Below are positions 26,974 through 35,785 of a stretch of DNA of 64,000 bases, one piece after another. The position numbers were made by a program, and so were the translations under genes. Below the pieces are notes generated by a model. It saw only the letters and a program-made list of their open reading frames with translations, had not been told where the DNA came from and searched no databases. Position 1 is the stretch's first letter. Each line of letters starts with the position of its first letter. The DNA is taken from NCBI GenBank assembly GCA_902806335.1, contig CADCWG010000086.1, forward strand, positions 1 to 64,000. The letters run 5' to 3'. The DNA is from an uncultured Thermomicrobiales bacterium (GTDB taxonomy: Bacteria; Chloroflexota; Chloroflexia; Thermomicrobiales; UBA6265).

Positions 26974-27963
26974 CTAGCGGTCGGCGTAGCCGTCCGGTCG
27001 GGAGCGGTGCCACGCCCAGGCGCTGGTCACCATGTCGTCGAGGGTCGACCGGGACGGCTCCCACCCGAGCACCTCGCGCGCGCGGCTCGCGTCGGCGACC
27101 AGTGCCGGCGGGTCGCCGGCTCGGCGCGGACCGTAGCTCACGGGCAGGGTCTGACCCGTGACGCGCTCCACCGCTTCGATCACCTGCCGGACCGAGAACC
27201 CGTCCCGGGTCCCGAGGTTGATCGCCCCGAGCGGCGCGTCGCCCGTCGAGAGCCGCGTCAGCGCGGCGATATGGGCGTCGACCAGATCCAGGACGTGGAC
27301 GTAGTCGCGGATCGCCGTCCCGTCCTCGGTCGGGTAGTCGGTGCCGAAGACGGAGAATTGCTCGCGCTTGCCGAGCAGGGTCAGCAGCGCGACCGGGATG
27401 ACGTGGGTCTCCGGGGCGTGGTCCTCGCCGCGAGTCGAGGAGGCACCGGCGACGTTGAAGTAGCGGAGACAGGCGTACTTCAACCCCCAGGCCTGGGCGT
27501 GCCACGGCAGCATCTGCTCGACCATGAGTTTGCTGCGCCCGTACGGGTTGATGGGATCGGTCGCCGCGTCCTCGCGAATCGGCAGGGACGCCGGCATCCC
27601 GTAGACGGCGGCGGTCGACGAGAAGACGAGGCGATCGACGCCGGCTAGGCGCATCGCCTCAATCAGGTTGTGGCCGCCGCCGACGTTGACCCCGAAGTAG
27701 TCGCCGGGCTTCTCGACCGACTCGCCGACGAGGGTCAGCGCGGCGAAGTGGAGCACCGCCTCGACCCTGGACTCGGACACCACCGCGCGCAGCCGGTCGG
27801 CGTCACGGAGGTCGCCCTCGACCAGTTCCGCGCCCTCGGGGACGGCGCCGCGATGGCCGTTGATCAGGCTGTCGAGCACGACCGGCTCGTGCCCCTCCCC
27901 GAGCAGCCGCTCGGTCGCGACGCTTCCGATGTAGCCCGCTCCCCCGGTCACCAGTACCCGCAT
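26974..27963 (-). CDS. galE: UDP-glucose 4-epimerase
   Basis: GalE interconverts UDP-glucose and UDP-galactose (sometimes the GlcNAc/GalNAc forms). It is an extended short-chain dehydrogenase with NAD-binding GGAGYIG (7-13), a catalytic SSTAAVYG Ser/Thr region and Tyr141-x3-Lys145 in YGRSK. EDGTAIRDYVHVLDL and INLGTRDGFSVRQVIEA are GalE-typical. It has 329 residues. I chose the ATG at 27963; the frame is open upstream to 28041 but without homology. It converges on plsY and diverges from the next transferase gene. Confidence 0.95.
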   Translation of the reverse strand: MRVLVTGGAGYIGSVATERLLGEGHEPVVLDSLINGHRGAVPEGAELVEGDLRDADRLRAVVSESRVEAVLHFAALTLVGESVEKPGDYFGVNVGGGHNLIEAMRLAGVDRLVFSSTAAVYGMPASLPIREDAATDPINPYGRSKLMVEQMLPWHAQAWGLKYACLRYFNVAGASSTRGEDHAPETHVIPVALLTLLGKREQFSVFGTDYPTEDGTAIRDYVHVLDLVDAHIAALTRLSTGDAPLGAINLGTRDGFSVRQVIEAVERVTGQTLPVSYGPRRAGDPPALVADASRAREVLGWEPSRSTLDDMVTSAWAWHRSRPDGYADR

Positions 27964-28442
27964 GGTTCCGTCGCCCCCCGGTTCACCTGGCCGACCCAGA
28001 CACCCTGCCCGGAAGGGGGTGGGGCCGACCCGATGGTACACTAGCCGCCGGATTATCCCACCGCCGCGAGGCGGCTCGAGCCCGGTGGACGCCGCTCTCG
28101 CCCATCACGGCAAGCGCTTCCGCGCCGCGTAGTCCGCTCTCGAGACTACCCCGCGGGCGGCGCCACTCGCGCCGTGCTGGTGGTGTCGGAGCCCGGACCT
28201 GGCGGTCTGTTCTCGCGGTCATCGGTGGCGGGCGATGTTTCGGCAGCGGCGTGGGGCGTGGACACCGCCTCCGTCGCGGCGTCGCGCCCCCGCGTCTCCC
28301 TCGACACGGCACGGCGCCGCCCCTCCGCCCGATCTCTCCCCGGAGCGATGCCAGTGTCGGTCTGCCGCCCGGATCGCTGCCGTAGCCGCCGGCGCGGGCG
28401 TGGACGCCGCCGCTTGTCCCACCCGGTCCCGGAGGGATAGCA
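27964..28442. other. Divergent galE / WecA-like intergenic region
   Basis: About 480 bp with no convincing gene. A TACACT (28037-28042) and a GGATAATCC element (about 28050-28058) are the only AT-rich promoter-like spots; neither has a good -35. Confidence 0.35.
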
Positions 28443-29552
28443 GTGAGCCATGCGCTGACCGCGGCGGTGGTGTTCATCACGACCGCCGCGGTGTCGTCGC
28501 TGCTCGTCTCCAAGGCGATCGTGCTCTCCCGGCACCTCGGACTGGTCGACCGTCCCGGCCCGCGGCGGGCCCACCAGGTGCCGATGCCGCGAGGCGGCGG
28601 CCTGGCGATCTATCTCGCCTTCGCGGTCGGCGTGGCGCTGACGTTCTCACTCGACGTCGAACGGATCGGGACGGAGACCGAGCGCCTGCTGCTCCTGCTC
28701 GCGGCCGGCGGGATGCTGGCGGGCACCATGGTCTACGATGACGCGCTGGGACTGTCGCCAAGGGTGAAGCTCGCCTGGCAGTTCGGCGCCGCGGCGCTGG
28801 TCGTGATGCCGCGGCTCCGTGGTGCCGGGCACGGGATCGTGATCGAGCAGTTCAACGCGCCGGTCGGCGGCGACGTCGTGGTCCTGCCGCTGGCCGTCGC
28901 CCTCGCGTTCACGGTGTTCTGGATCGTCGGGATGGCCAACGCGCTCAACCTGGTCGACGGCCTCGACGGATTGGCGGCGACCGTGACGCTCGTCGCCTGC
29001 GCCGTGCTCTTCGCGCACACCTACTTCCGACCGGAGGGCGACCCGCAGTTCACGATCTCGCTGCTCCCGCTCGCCCTCGGCGGCGCGGTGGTGGGCTTTC
29101 TCCGCTACAACTGGCACCCGGCGAAGATCATCATGGGCGACTCCGGGGCCTACTTCCTCGGCTTCGCGCTGGCCGTGATCGCGATCATCGGCGGCGCCAA
29201 GATCGCGACCGCGTCGCTGGCCCTCGGCTTGCCGATCCTCGACGTCGCCTGGCTGATCGCCTACCGGTCGTTCCACGGGCGGTCGCCGGTGTCCGCCGAC
29301 CGCGGCCACCTCCACCACCGACTCGTCGACGCCGGGCTCAGTCCCGCCCAGGTCGCCGCCTACGTGGGCGGGATCTCGGCGGTGTTCGGTGGGCTGGCTC
29401 TGGTTCTACCCAGTCGGGAACTGAAGCTCGTGGCGCTGGCGCTGACCGGCGTGGTCCTCCTGGGGACCGTCGCGGTGCTGGCATGGCGTGACCGACGGCG
29501 GGGAGGGCAGGGGGCGGCGGTCCGACCCGGGATCGTTGGACCGCCGAAGTAG
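28443..29552 (+). CDS. MraY/WecA/TagO-family undecaprenyl-phosphate glycosyl-1-phosphate transferase
   Basis: The 369-residue polytopic protein (around ten hydrophobic segments) transfers a sugar-1-phosphate, probably GlcNAc-1-P, from a UDP-sugar to undecaprenyl phosphate to start an envelope glycan. Diagnostic cytoplasmic motifs are YDDALGLSPRVKL, NALNLVDGLDGLA (catalytic Asp pair), MGDSGAYFLGF and GHLHHRLVDAGLS. The HLHHRL motif favours WecA/TagO over MraY. The GTG at 28443 follows GGAGGG. galE lies divergently upstream, which suggests surface polysaccharide synthesis. Confidence 0.9.
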   Translation: MSHALTAAVVFITTAAVSSLLVSKAIVLSRHLGLVDRPGPRRAHQVPMPRGGGLAIYLAFAVGVALTFSLDVERIGTETERLLLLLAAGGMLAGTMVYDDALGLSPRVKLAWQFGAAALVVMPRLRGAGHGIVIEQFNAPVGGDVVVLPLAVALAFTVFWIVGMANALNLVDGLDGLAATVTLVACAVLFAHTYFRPEGDPQFTISLLPLALGGAVVGFLRYNWHPAKIIMGDSGAYFLGFALAVIAIIGGAKIATASLALGLPILDVAWLIAYRSFHGRSPVSADRGHLHHRLVDAGLSPAQVAAYVGGISAVFGGLALVLPSRELKLVALALTGVVLLGTVAVLAWRDRRRGGQGAAVRPGIVGPPK

Positions 29553-29602
29553 CGGCGGCGGTCATCACGGACAGCCGGACAGTCCGCTCGGCTCCTGATC
29601 TC

Positions 29603-29872
29603 CTACTGCAGGAGAAGGTCGAAGCGGGGCTCATCGTCCCCGGACGAGCGGCGATCGGCGACGCCGACCATGCCGCCGACGAGGTGGACGACGTGGTCGC
29701 TGAGCAGCCCGCCGACCACGGCGCCGGCGACGCCGCCGACCGCGGTCCCGAGCAGGAACGGCACGACCCCGCCGCGCCCCGCGGTTCGAACCGCCGTGCC
29801 TACGGCCGCGGTCGCACCGGCTTGAGATCCTGGTCGGTTGAGGGTGGCTCGGGTGGCAACGCTCGGACCCAT
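29603..29872 (-). CDS. Small glycine-rich membrane protein, function unknown
   Basis: The 89-residue protein has a hydrophilic N-terminus, a glycine/valine-rich membrane segment (about 45-62, LLGTAVGGVAGAVVGGLL) and a second short hydrophobic stretch (VVHLVGGMVGV) before an acidic tail. It resembles glycine-zipper proteins but I cannot name a family. AGGAGACGGAACACG precedes the ATG at 29872. It lies 116 bp downstream of rsfS on the same strand and may share its transcript. Confidence 0.6.
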   Translation of the reverse strand: MGPSVATRATLNRPGSQAGATAAVGTAVRTAGRGGVVPFLLGTAVGGVAGAVVGGLLSDHVVHLVGGMVGVADRRSSGDDEPRFDLLLQ

Positions 29873-29988
29873 CGTGTTCCGTCTCCTGCGATCAGTGGCC
29901 GGGCGACGGCGATGTCGCGCGGTGGTCGGCTGCCGTGCGCGGGGCGAGGGGGCGCCTGCGGGACACCGGGGCGTGCGACCCGACGGGG

Positions 29989-30348
29989 CTACTGGATCGC
30001 GAGCAGGGTCGGCGCTTCCGACCAGAGTTCTTCCAGGCGATAGAACGCGCGCTGGTCGACGTCCAGGATGTGGACGATCACGTCGCCGTAGTCGAGCAGG
30101 GTCCACCCGGACTGGGCGTCGCCTTCGGTGCGGAGGGGACGGGAGCCCTGCTCGGCCATCTGCTCAAGCACGTCCCCGGCGATGGCGCGCAGCTGCCGCT
30201 CGTTGGCGCCGGAGCAGATGACGAAGAAGTCGGCGACCGGAGAGATCCGATGAAGGTCGAGGACCAGGGTGTCCGAGGCCGGAGTCTCGACGATGACGTC
30301 GGCGATCCGGATCGCGAGCTCGCGATTCGCCTGGACGGCCGGGTCCAA
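29989..30348 (-). CDS. rsfS: Ribosomal silencing factor RsfS (minimal coordinates; coding probably extends to 30510)
   Basis: RsfS binds uL14 on the 50S subunit and blocks subunit joining during nutrient stress. The core is typical: ISPVADFFVICSGANERQLRAIAGDV, GDAQSGWTLLDYGDVIVHIL and a terminal FYRLEELW. The TTG at 30348 gives 119 residues but has no adjacent ribosome site. The frame stays open upstream with GC-rich third positions and encodes a strongly acidic stretch (22 Asp/Glu in 54 residues). It ends at an ATC (30510) six bases after a perfect AGGAGG (30522-30517). I therefore think the real protein is about 173 residues starting at ATC. It lies downstream of tRNA-Met. Confidence 0.92.
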   Translation of the reverse strand: MDPAVQANRELAIRIADVIVETPASDTLVLDLHRISPVADFFVICSGANERQLRAIAGDVLEQMAEQGSRPLRTEGDAQSGWTLLDYGDVIVHILDVDQRAFYRLEELWSEAPTLLAIQ

Positions 30349-30547
30349 CGGGGCGGACGGATCCTCGTCCAGGGACTCCTCGTCTCCCGCGCCATCCTCG
30401 GTCAGTGCCAGGTCGTCGGCGGCGAGGTCTTCGGCCGCAAGGTCATCGACGGCGAAGTCGTCCTGATCGCCGTCGGGGTCGAGTCTGAGGGCGTCGCGTT
30501 CGGCGTCGATGCGGGACCTCCTCGTCCTTGGCCAACGGCGCCGCGGG

Positions 30548-30619
30548 TGGGCCCGGCAGGGTTCGAACCTGCGACCCTGGGGTTATGAGCCCCGTGCTCT
30601 GCCACTGAGCTACAGGCCC
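30548..30619 (-). tRNA. tRNA-Met (anticodon CAU)
   Basis: Minus strand: acceptor GGGCCTG pairs with CGGGCCC, the T-loop is TTCGAAC, and the anticodon loop CTCATAA gives CAT. Discriminator A; CCA is not encoded. The acceptor is fully paired, so an elongator (or Ile2) is more likely than the initiator. Base 27 is C opposite A43, a weak pair. Confidence 0.93.
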
Positions 30620-30673
30620 CGGGCGAACCTTGGTCCCGGGCCAACGGTCCCCGGGGCGGTGGCGCTCCCTCCG

Positions 30674-30703
30674 ATTCTAGACGACCTCAGGCTCGCCCAA
30701 CAA
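30674..30703 (-). promoter_or_regulatory. Promoter of tRNA-Met
   Basis: On the minus strand TTGTTG (30703-30698), an 18-bp spacer and TAGAAT (30679-30674) lie 55 bp upstream of the tRNA. Confidence 0.45.
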
Positions 30704-30784
30704 TGGGCCGAGACGCCGCGCGGGTCGATCGCAGGGTCGGCCCAGGTTGGCCAGGGTCGGCCCGCGATGGGAGAGCCTGGTGCC

Positions 30785-32839
30785 TCACGTGGGGGCTAGC
30801 ATCCGCGGCGCCCGGACCCGGAGGAGATGGATCCCGATCGCCGCGGCGAGCAGGGCGAGCCCGAGCAGGTCCTGCATCGCGCCGGTGTAGAAGAGCAGAC
30901 CGGCCGCCGGCAGGAGGAGCGCCCGCTCGACGAGGTTCGCCTCCCGCAGCAGTTGGCCGCCCACACCCGCGACCAGCGCGACGATCGCCAGCGCCGCCGT
31001 GGTGGTCGCGAGCAGGATCCCGCCGAGGTCGCCAATGGCCAGCAGTTCCGTCCCCGAGTCCCGGTCGAGCGTGAACATAAACGGCACGATGAAGGCGGGC
31101 AGCGTGTACTTCCAGGTCACGAGCATCGTCTTGAATGGGTTGCCGCCGGTGATCGCCGCGGCGGCGAAGGGCGAGAGCGCGGTCGGCGGCGAGACCTCGG
31201 AGAGGACCGCGTAGTAGAAGATGAACATGTGCGCGGCCACGTCCGGCACGCCGCGGTCGATCAGGGCGGGGGCGGTGACGGCCGCCGCGATGATGTAGGA
31301 AGCGGTCACCGGCACCGCCAGCCCGAGCACCCAGACGGCGAGCGCGGTGAAGACCACGGTCAGGAAGAGGCGACCGCCCGCAAGGTCGACGATCAGGTCG
31401 GACATGGTCAGACCGAGTCCGGTGAGGGTGAAGACGCCGACGATGATCCCCGCCACGGCGGTGGTGGCAGCCACGGAGAGGGTGCCGTTGGTCCCGGCCT
31501 CGAGCGCGCGCATCGAGCGGCGGGGCGTGAGCGCCGTCTCCCGGCGGAGGAAGCTGAGCGCCCAGGCGAGCACCGTCGCCCAGAAGACGGCGAGGATCGG
31601 CGTGAAGCCGAAGATCATCAGGGCGACGATCGCGATGAGCGACGAGAAGTGGTACCCGTACCGCCGGAGCAGGGTCCAGACCGGCGGCACGTCGATCGTC
31701 CCCTCCCGGGTGCCATGCCGGCGGGCGTCGAGCTCGATCATCAGGAAGATCGAGAGGTAGTAGAGGATGGTCGGGATGGTCGCCATCTTCAGCACCTCCA
31801 GGTAGGAGATGTGGAGAAGCTCGGCGATCAGGAAGGCGGCGGCACCCAGCGTCGGCGGCGAGAGGATCGCGCCGATCCCGCCCGCCGAGAGGACCGCGCC
31901 GCCCGCCTCGGGGCTGTAGCCGGCGCGGCGCAGCATCGGCCAGGCGACCGAGCCGAGGGTGACGGTGGTGGCGACGCCGCTTCCGGAGACCGTCCCTAGC
32001 AGGAACCCCGCGACGGTGGTGGTGCGGCCGGCCCCCGAGGCCCGCCGCCCGGTCAGGGCGAGGGAGAAGTCGAGGAAGAAGCGGCCGGCGCCGGAGTACT
32101 CGAGCACCGCGCCGTAGATGGTGAAGAGGACGATGTAGGTCGCCGCGACGTCGATCGGGGTGCCGAAGATGCCTTCCAGGGAGATGTAGAGGGTGCCCAC
32201 GACCCGGTCGAGGTCATACCCCTTGTGGCCGTACTGGCCAGGCACCCGGTCGCCATAGAAGGCGTAGGCGAGGAGGGCGATCGCCGTCAGCGGCAGGATC
32301 CAGCCGACGGTGCGCCGGGTCGCCTCCAGCACCAGCAGGATCAGCAGCGCCCCCATCCAGACGTCGGTCTCGGTGACCCGAACCGAACGGCGGACGAAGG
32401 CGTCGTAGTCGAGCAGCGGATAGGCGGTGACCACCACGCTTGCCGCCGCGAGCGCCAGGTCCCAGGGCCCGACGCCTCCCATCAGGCGCTCGGCTCGTCG
32501 GATCGGCCCGCCGCCGCTCTCCCGCCGCAGCAGCGGGAACTTGAGGAAGGTCAGGACCAGGACGGCGCCGAGAAAGCTGGTGCGATAGGCCTGGGCGGGA
32601 ATGGTGGCCTGGGTCGCGTAGAGGGCGTAGAGCGAGACGAGCACGGCGGTGACCGTCGCGAAGACCGCCCAGAACGGCCCGAGCCGGCGCGCCCGACCCT
32701 CGCCCTCGAACCGTTCGATGAGGGCCTGCGCCTCGGCCTCTCCGAGCACCGGCTCGACCGGCGGGGTCGGACCGTCGGGGTCGGCTATCGGTGTCCGGGA
32801 GACCTCTCCGGGATCCGAGCGGCCGGTGCGGGGTGCCAT
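30785..32839 (-). CDS. TRAP transporter fused permease (TAXI type, 4TM/12TM fusion)
   Basis: The 684-residue inner-membrane protein combines the small (DctQ-like) and large (DctM-like) TRAP permease subunits, the usual form in TAXI-TRAP systems. A hydrophilic N-terminus of about 50 residues is followed by many membrane helices. Family motifs include GTPIDVAATYIVLFTIYGA, GLLGTVSGS-like LLGTVSGSGVATTVTLG, GGIGAILSPPTLGAAAFLIAE and SEVSPPTALSPFAAAAI. It would drive sodium- or proton-coupled uptake of a substrate captured by the binding protein encoded two genes upstream. The ATG at 32839 follows GAGGAAG. Confidence 0.93.
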   Translation of the reverse strand: MAPRTGRSDPGEVSRTPIADPDGPTPPVEPVLGEAEAQALIERFEGEGRARRLGPFWAVFATVTAVLVSLYALYATQATIPAQAYRTSFLGAVLVLTFLKFPLLRRESGGGPIRRAERLMGGVGPWDLALAAASVVVTAYPLLDYDAFVRRSVRVTETDVWMGALLILLVLEATRRTVGWILPLTAIALLAYAFYGDRVPGQYGHKGYDLDRVVGTLYISLEGIFGTPIDVAATYIVLFTIYGAVLEYSGAGRFFLDFSLALTGRRASGAGRTTTVAGFLLGTVSGSGVATTVTLGSVAWPMLRRAGYSPEAGGAVLSAGGIGAILSPPTLGAAAFLIAELLHISYLEVLKMATIPTILYYLSIFLMIELDARRHGTREGTIDVPPVWTLLRRYGYHFSSLIAIVALMIFGFTPILAVFWATVLAWALSFLRRETALTPRRSMRALEAGTNGTLSVAATTAVAGIIVGVFTLTGLGLTMSDLIVDLAGGRLFLTVVFTALAVWVLGLAVPVTASYIIAAAVTAPALIDRGVPDVAAHMFIFYYAVLSEVSPPTALSPFAAAAITGGNPFKTMLVTWKYTLPAFIVPFMFTLDRDSGTELLAIGDLGGILLATTTAALAIVALVAGVGGQLLREANLVERALLLPAAGLLFYTGAMQDLLGLALLAAAIGIHLLRVRAPRMLAPT

Positions 32840-32920
32840 GGGCGCTTCCTCGTCCCTACCAAGACCTACCACGCCGACGGCGCGGTCGCCCGCCGCGGGC
32901 CGGCCGCAGGGTCCCGCACG

Positions 32921-33412
32921 CTAGCAGCCGCCGACGTACCGGCCCAAAGGCGTGAGTAACTCGACGGCGATCCGGACTCGCCCTCGCTCAGCGACCCGGT
33001 CGAGGAGGTGGACGACGGGGCCGGAGGACGAGACGCGCTGGTCCCCGATCCGGTCGACGCGGACGACGACCTCCGGGAAGGTCGCCGGCGCGGCGAGGAT
33101 GCGGAAGCGCCCACCGGCCGCCGGGTCGGCGGCCACGGCGCCGTCGGTGGCGTAGTACTCGGCCGCCGCGGCCCGGTCGGCCCACATGCCGACCCGGGTC
33201 AGGCCGGCGCTCGACGTGCCCGCCGCCACGTACTCCTCGATCACCTCACCTCCGTACATCGAGTGGGTGAAGTGCAGCCGGAGCGGCGCGGCCGCCGGCC
33301 GGCAGAGCACCGCCCGGCCCGTGGCGAGGTCCGTCACGGTCCAGGTCGGCGCTCCGCCGAGGACGCCAGGGGGAGCCAGAAGCGCGACTACGAGCAAGCC
33401 CGCTGTCGCCAT
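32921..33412 (-). CDS. DUF1850 protein of the TAXI-TRAP operon
   Basis: The 163-residue protein has an N-terminal signal-like hydrophobic stretch (about 3-20) and a DUF1850-type body (LRLHFTHSMYGGEVIEEY, VGMWADRAAAAEYYATDG, PVVHLLDRVAERGRVRI). DUF1850 proteins are repeatedly found between TAXI binding proteins and fused TRAP permeases; their function is not established. Here it sits in exactly that position, 73 bp after the binding protein and 81 bp before the permease. The ATG at 33412 has only a weak ribosome site, so the start could lie further upstream. Confidence 0.8.
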   Translation of the reverse strand: MATAGLLVVALLAPPGVLGGAPTWTVTDLATGRAVLCRPAAAPLRLHFTHSMYGGEVIEEYVAAGTSSAGLTRVGMWADRAAAAEYYATDGAVAADPAAGGRFRILAAPATFPEVVVRVDRIGDQRVSSSGPVVHLLDRVAERGRVRIAVELLTPLGRYVGGC

Positions 33413-33485
33413 GGGCCCGTTCCGTCGCCGACCCAGCCGCCGGCCAACCCGCGAAGGTAACGTGGACGTGGCCGCGCCGTTCGCG

Positions 33486-34517
33486 TCAGGCCGCGGGCGT
33501 CGCGGCCGGTGTGGCCGTCGTGCCCGGCGGCTGCACCTCGACCCCCTGCTCCTGGTAGAAGCGGAGGGCACCCGGGTGGTAGTCGATCGAGGAGTTCCGG
33601 GTGGCGTTCTCGAGCGTCAGGTTGTTGGCCTCGGGGTGCGACTGGACGAGCTGCGGCTGGTTGGCGAAGAGCACCCTGAGGATGTCGTAGGCGAGTTGCT
33701 CATCCATCTCGGCGTTGACCACCAGCAGGTTGGCGACGACGATCACGTCGAGCGGCTCAGACTGCCCGGGGTACTGGTTCGCCGGGATGGACGCGCTCGC
33801 GTAGAGCGCGCCGTACTGCTGCTGGAGGGCGGGCAGGAACTCGGTCGTCGGGAGCAGCTTGAGGGAGATCCCGGGGGTGGCGCCGAGGTCGGTCACCGAG
33901 GCGGTCGGCAGGCCGCCGGACCAGAAGTAGGCGTCGATCTGGCGGTCCTTGATGGCGTCGGCCGACTCGCCGGCGCCGAGCTGCTCGCGCTGGATGTCGG
34001 CCTCCGGGTCGAGCCCGGCCGCGGCCATGATCCGGTTCGCGATCACCTCCGTCCCGCTCCCGGGGGAGCCGGTCGAGACCCGCTTGTCGCGAAGGTCGGC
34101 GACGGAGTTGATCCCGCTGCCCGCGGTGGTGACGACATGGGTGTAGTTGTTGTAGAGCGTCGCCAGGTTGCGCGCCGCGACCGGCTCCGTGAAGGGATCG
34201 TTCCCCTGGACCGCGTCGAAGGCGGTGTCGCCCAGCGCGAAGGCGATGTCCGCGTCGCCGCTCTCGATCAGGTACATGTTGTCTACCGAGGCGGCGGTCA
34301 CTTCGGCAGTGACGTCGTAGCCCTGGAGACCGATCGTGTCGTCCGAGAGCACGCTTGCCATGCCGCCACCGTAGGGGTAATAGACGCCGCCGGTGCCGCC
34401 GGTGGCGATCGAGAGGCGATCCTGGGCGGCGGTCCGCTCAAGGGTGGTGCCGAAGCCCACCCCCGAGAGCGCGATGAGAGCCGCGAGCGCGGCGGCGGCG
34501 AGGCGCGTACGGGTCAT
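33486..34517 (-). CDS. TAXI-family TRAP solute-binding protein
   Basis: The 343-residue secreted binding protein has a signal peptide (MTRTRLAAAALAALIALSG, cleavage probably after about residue 31) and the family motif IATGGTGGVYYPYGGGMA just after it. STGSPGSGTEVIANRIM and AYFWSGGLPTASVTDL are further TAXI blocks. The ATG at 34517 is preceded by AAGGAGGG, one of the best ribosome sites in the window. It leads the three-gene TRAP operon. The ligand cannot be told from sequence; TAXI proteins often bind glutamate or other small carboxylates. Confidence 0.94.
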   Translation of the reverse strand: MTRTRLAAAALAALIALSGVGFGTTLERTAAQDRLSIATGGTGGVYYPYGGGMASVLSDDTIGLQGYDVTAEVTAASVDNMYLIESGDADIAFALGDTAFDAVQGNDPFTEPVAARNLATLYNNYTHVVTTAGSGINSVADLRDKRVSTGSPGSGTEVIANRIMAAAGLDPEADIQREQLGAGESADAIKDRQIDAYFWSGGLPTASVTDLGATPGISLKLLPTTEFLPALQQQYGALYASASIPANQYPGQSEPLDVIVVANLLVVNAEMDEQLAYDILRVLFANQPQLVQSHPEANNLTLENATRNSSIDYHPGALRFYQEQGVEVQPPGTTATPAATPAA

Positions 34518-34774
34518 CGACGAACCCTCCTTAGCTCTCCATGGCACCGACGACCGGTCGCGACGGCGGCGTCGCGGCGGTCTGGCCGTACCTCTCCGGC
34601 GCGGCGTGGCGCGTAGCTTTGCATGGCCCCCCGACGACCGCAAGCGGCGCCGGTGGCCGCGGGCGTAGACTGCCGATCCGGCACGGCCGATCGGTGGTCC
34701 GGTGTCCCGCTTGCAACTGCTCCTGTGCGGGTCGCCAGCGAGGCGGGCGCGTGCCGTCGACGTCAGGAGGTCCG

Positions 34775-35635
34775 ATGCGCTTCGCCGTCTTCACGGTCTG
34801 CCTTCCCGAGTACACGCCGGAGCAGGCGGTCGGTCGCCTCCGGGCGCTCGGCTACGCGGGCATCGAGTGGCGCGTCGTCGACCAGGCGCCGGCCGCGGGC
34901 GGCAGCCCGGGCTTCTGGGCGGGAAACCGGTGCACTTGGCCGCTGGCGACCCTCGAAGAGGACGCGCCGGCCATCCGGGCGATGTCGGACGCGGCGGGTC
35001 TGGCGATCCCCGCGCTGGGAACGTACGCCCGGTGCGACGACCTGGCCGCGGTCGAGCGGGCGATGCGCGGCGCCGCCGCGATGGGCGTCGGTCAACTTCG
35101 GATCACGGTGCCCCCGTACGACGGAGGAACCCCCTATCGCCCGCTGCTCGACCGGACGCTCGGCGAGTACCGGGATGTGGCGGCCCTCGCGCGTCGGTAC
35201 GGCGTGCGGGCCCTGGTCGAGATCCACCACCGTAGCCTGGTCCCGAGCGCGAGCGCGGCCGCGGCGTTCGCCACCAACTTCGACCCCGAGACGGTCGGGG
35301 TGATCCACGACGCCGGCAACATGGTCTTCGAGGGCCATGAGCAGTACCGGCTCGGCCTCGAGTCGCTCGGACCCTACCTGGCCCACGTCCACGTCAAGAA
35401 CGCCCGCTGGGTGCTCGCCGGACGCCGGGACGATGGCTCGGCCGAGTGGCGCGCCGAGTGGGCGCCGCTGGAGGAGGGCGTGGTGGACCTGGCCGCGCTC
35501 TTCCGCGCCCTCCGGGCGGTCGGCTACGACGGCTGGGTCGCGCTGGAAGACTTCTCGACCGAGCGCCCGCTGGAGGATCGGCTGCGAAGCAACCTGGCGT
35601 TCCTGTCCCGGCTGGCCGACGGGTCGGCGGGCTGA
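34775..35635 (+). CDS. Sugar phosphate isomerase/epimerase-like TIM-barrel protein
   Basis: The 286-residue protein has the xylose-isomerase-like / AP endonuclease 2 fold. The expected metal ligands can be placed: Glu in ALVEIHH, Asp in VGVIHDAGN, His in YLAHVHVKN and Glu in WVALEDF. FTVCLPEYTPEQAVGRLRALGYAGIEWR at the start is typical of such isomerases, but no family-specific signature identifies the sugar. The ATG at 34775 follows AGGAGG four bases away. It is transcribed divergently from the TRAP operon, hinting at shared metabolism of the imported substrate (inference). Confidence 0.85.
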   Translation: MRFAVFTVCLPEYTPEQAVGRLRALGYAGIEWRVVDQAPAAGGSPGFWAGNRCTWPLATLEEDAPAIRAMSDAAGLAIPALGTYARCDDLAAVERAMRGAAAMGVGQLRITVPPYDGGTPYRPLLDRTLGEYRDVAALARRYGVRALVEIHHRSLVPSASAAAAFATNFDPETVGVIHDAGNMVFEGHEQYRLGLESLGPYLAHVHVKNARWVLAGRRDDGSAEWRAEWAPLEEGVVDLAALFRALRAVGYDGWVALEDFSTERPLEDRLRSNLAFLSRLADGSAG

Positions 35636-35785
35636 CCGCGACGGACGACGGGCGCCTCCGCGAGGGGCGGAGTGCCGCATCGTCCCCCGGCCCGCGCCGG
35701 TGCCCCCGGACGCCCCCCGAAAGGGCCGCTGGGAACCGACGAGCACCGGTGACCACCGCTGGTGGCCGACGAACGCCGTCCGGGA

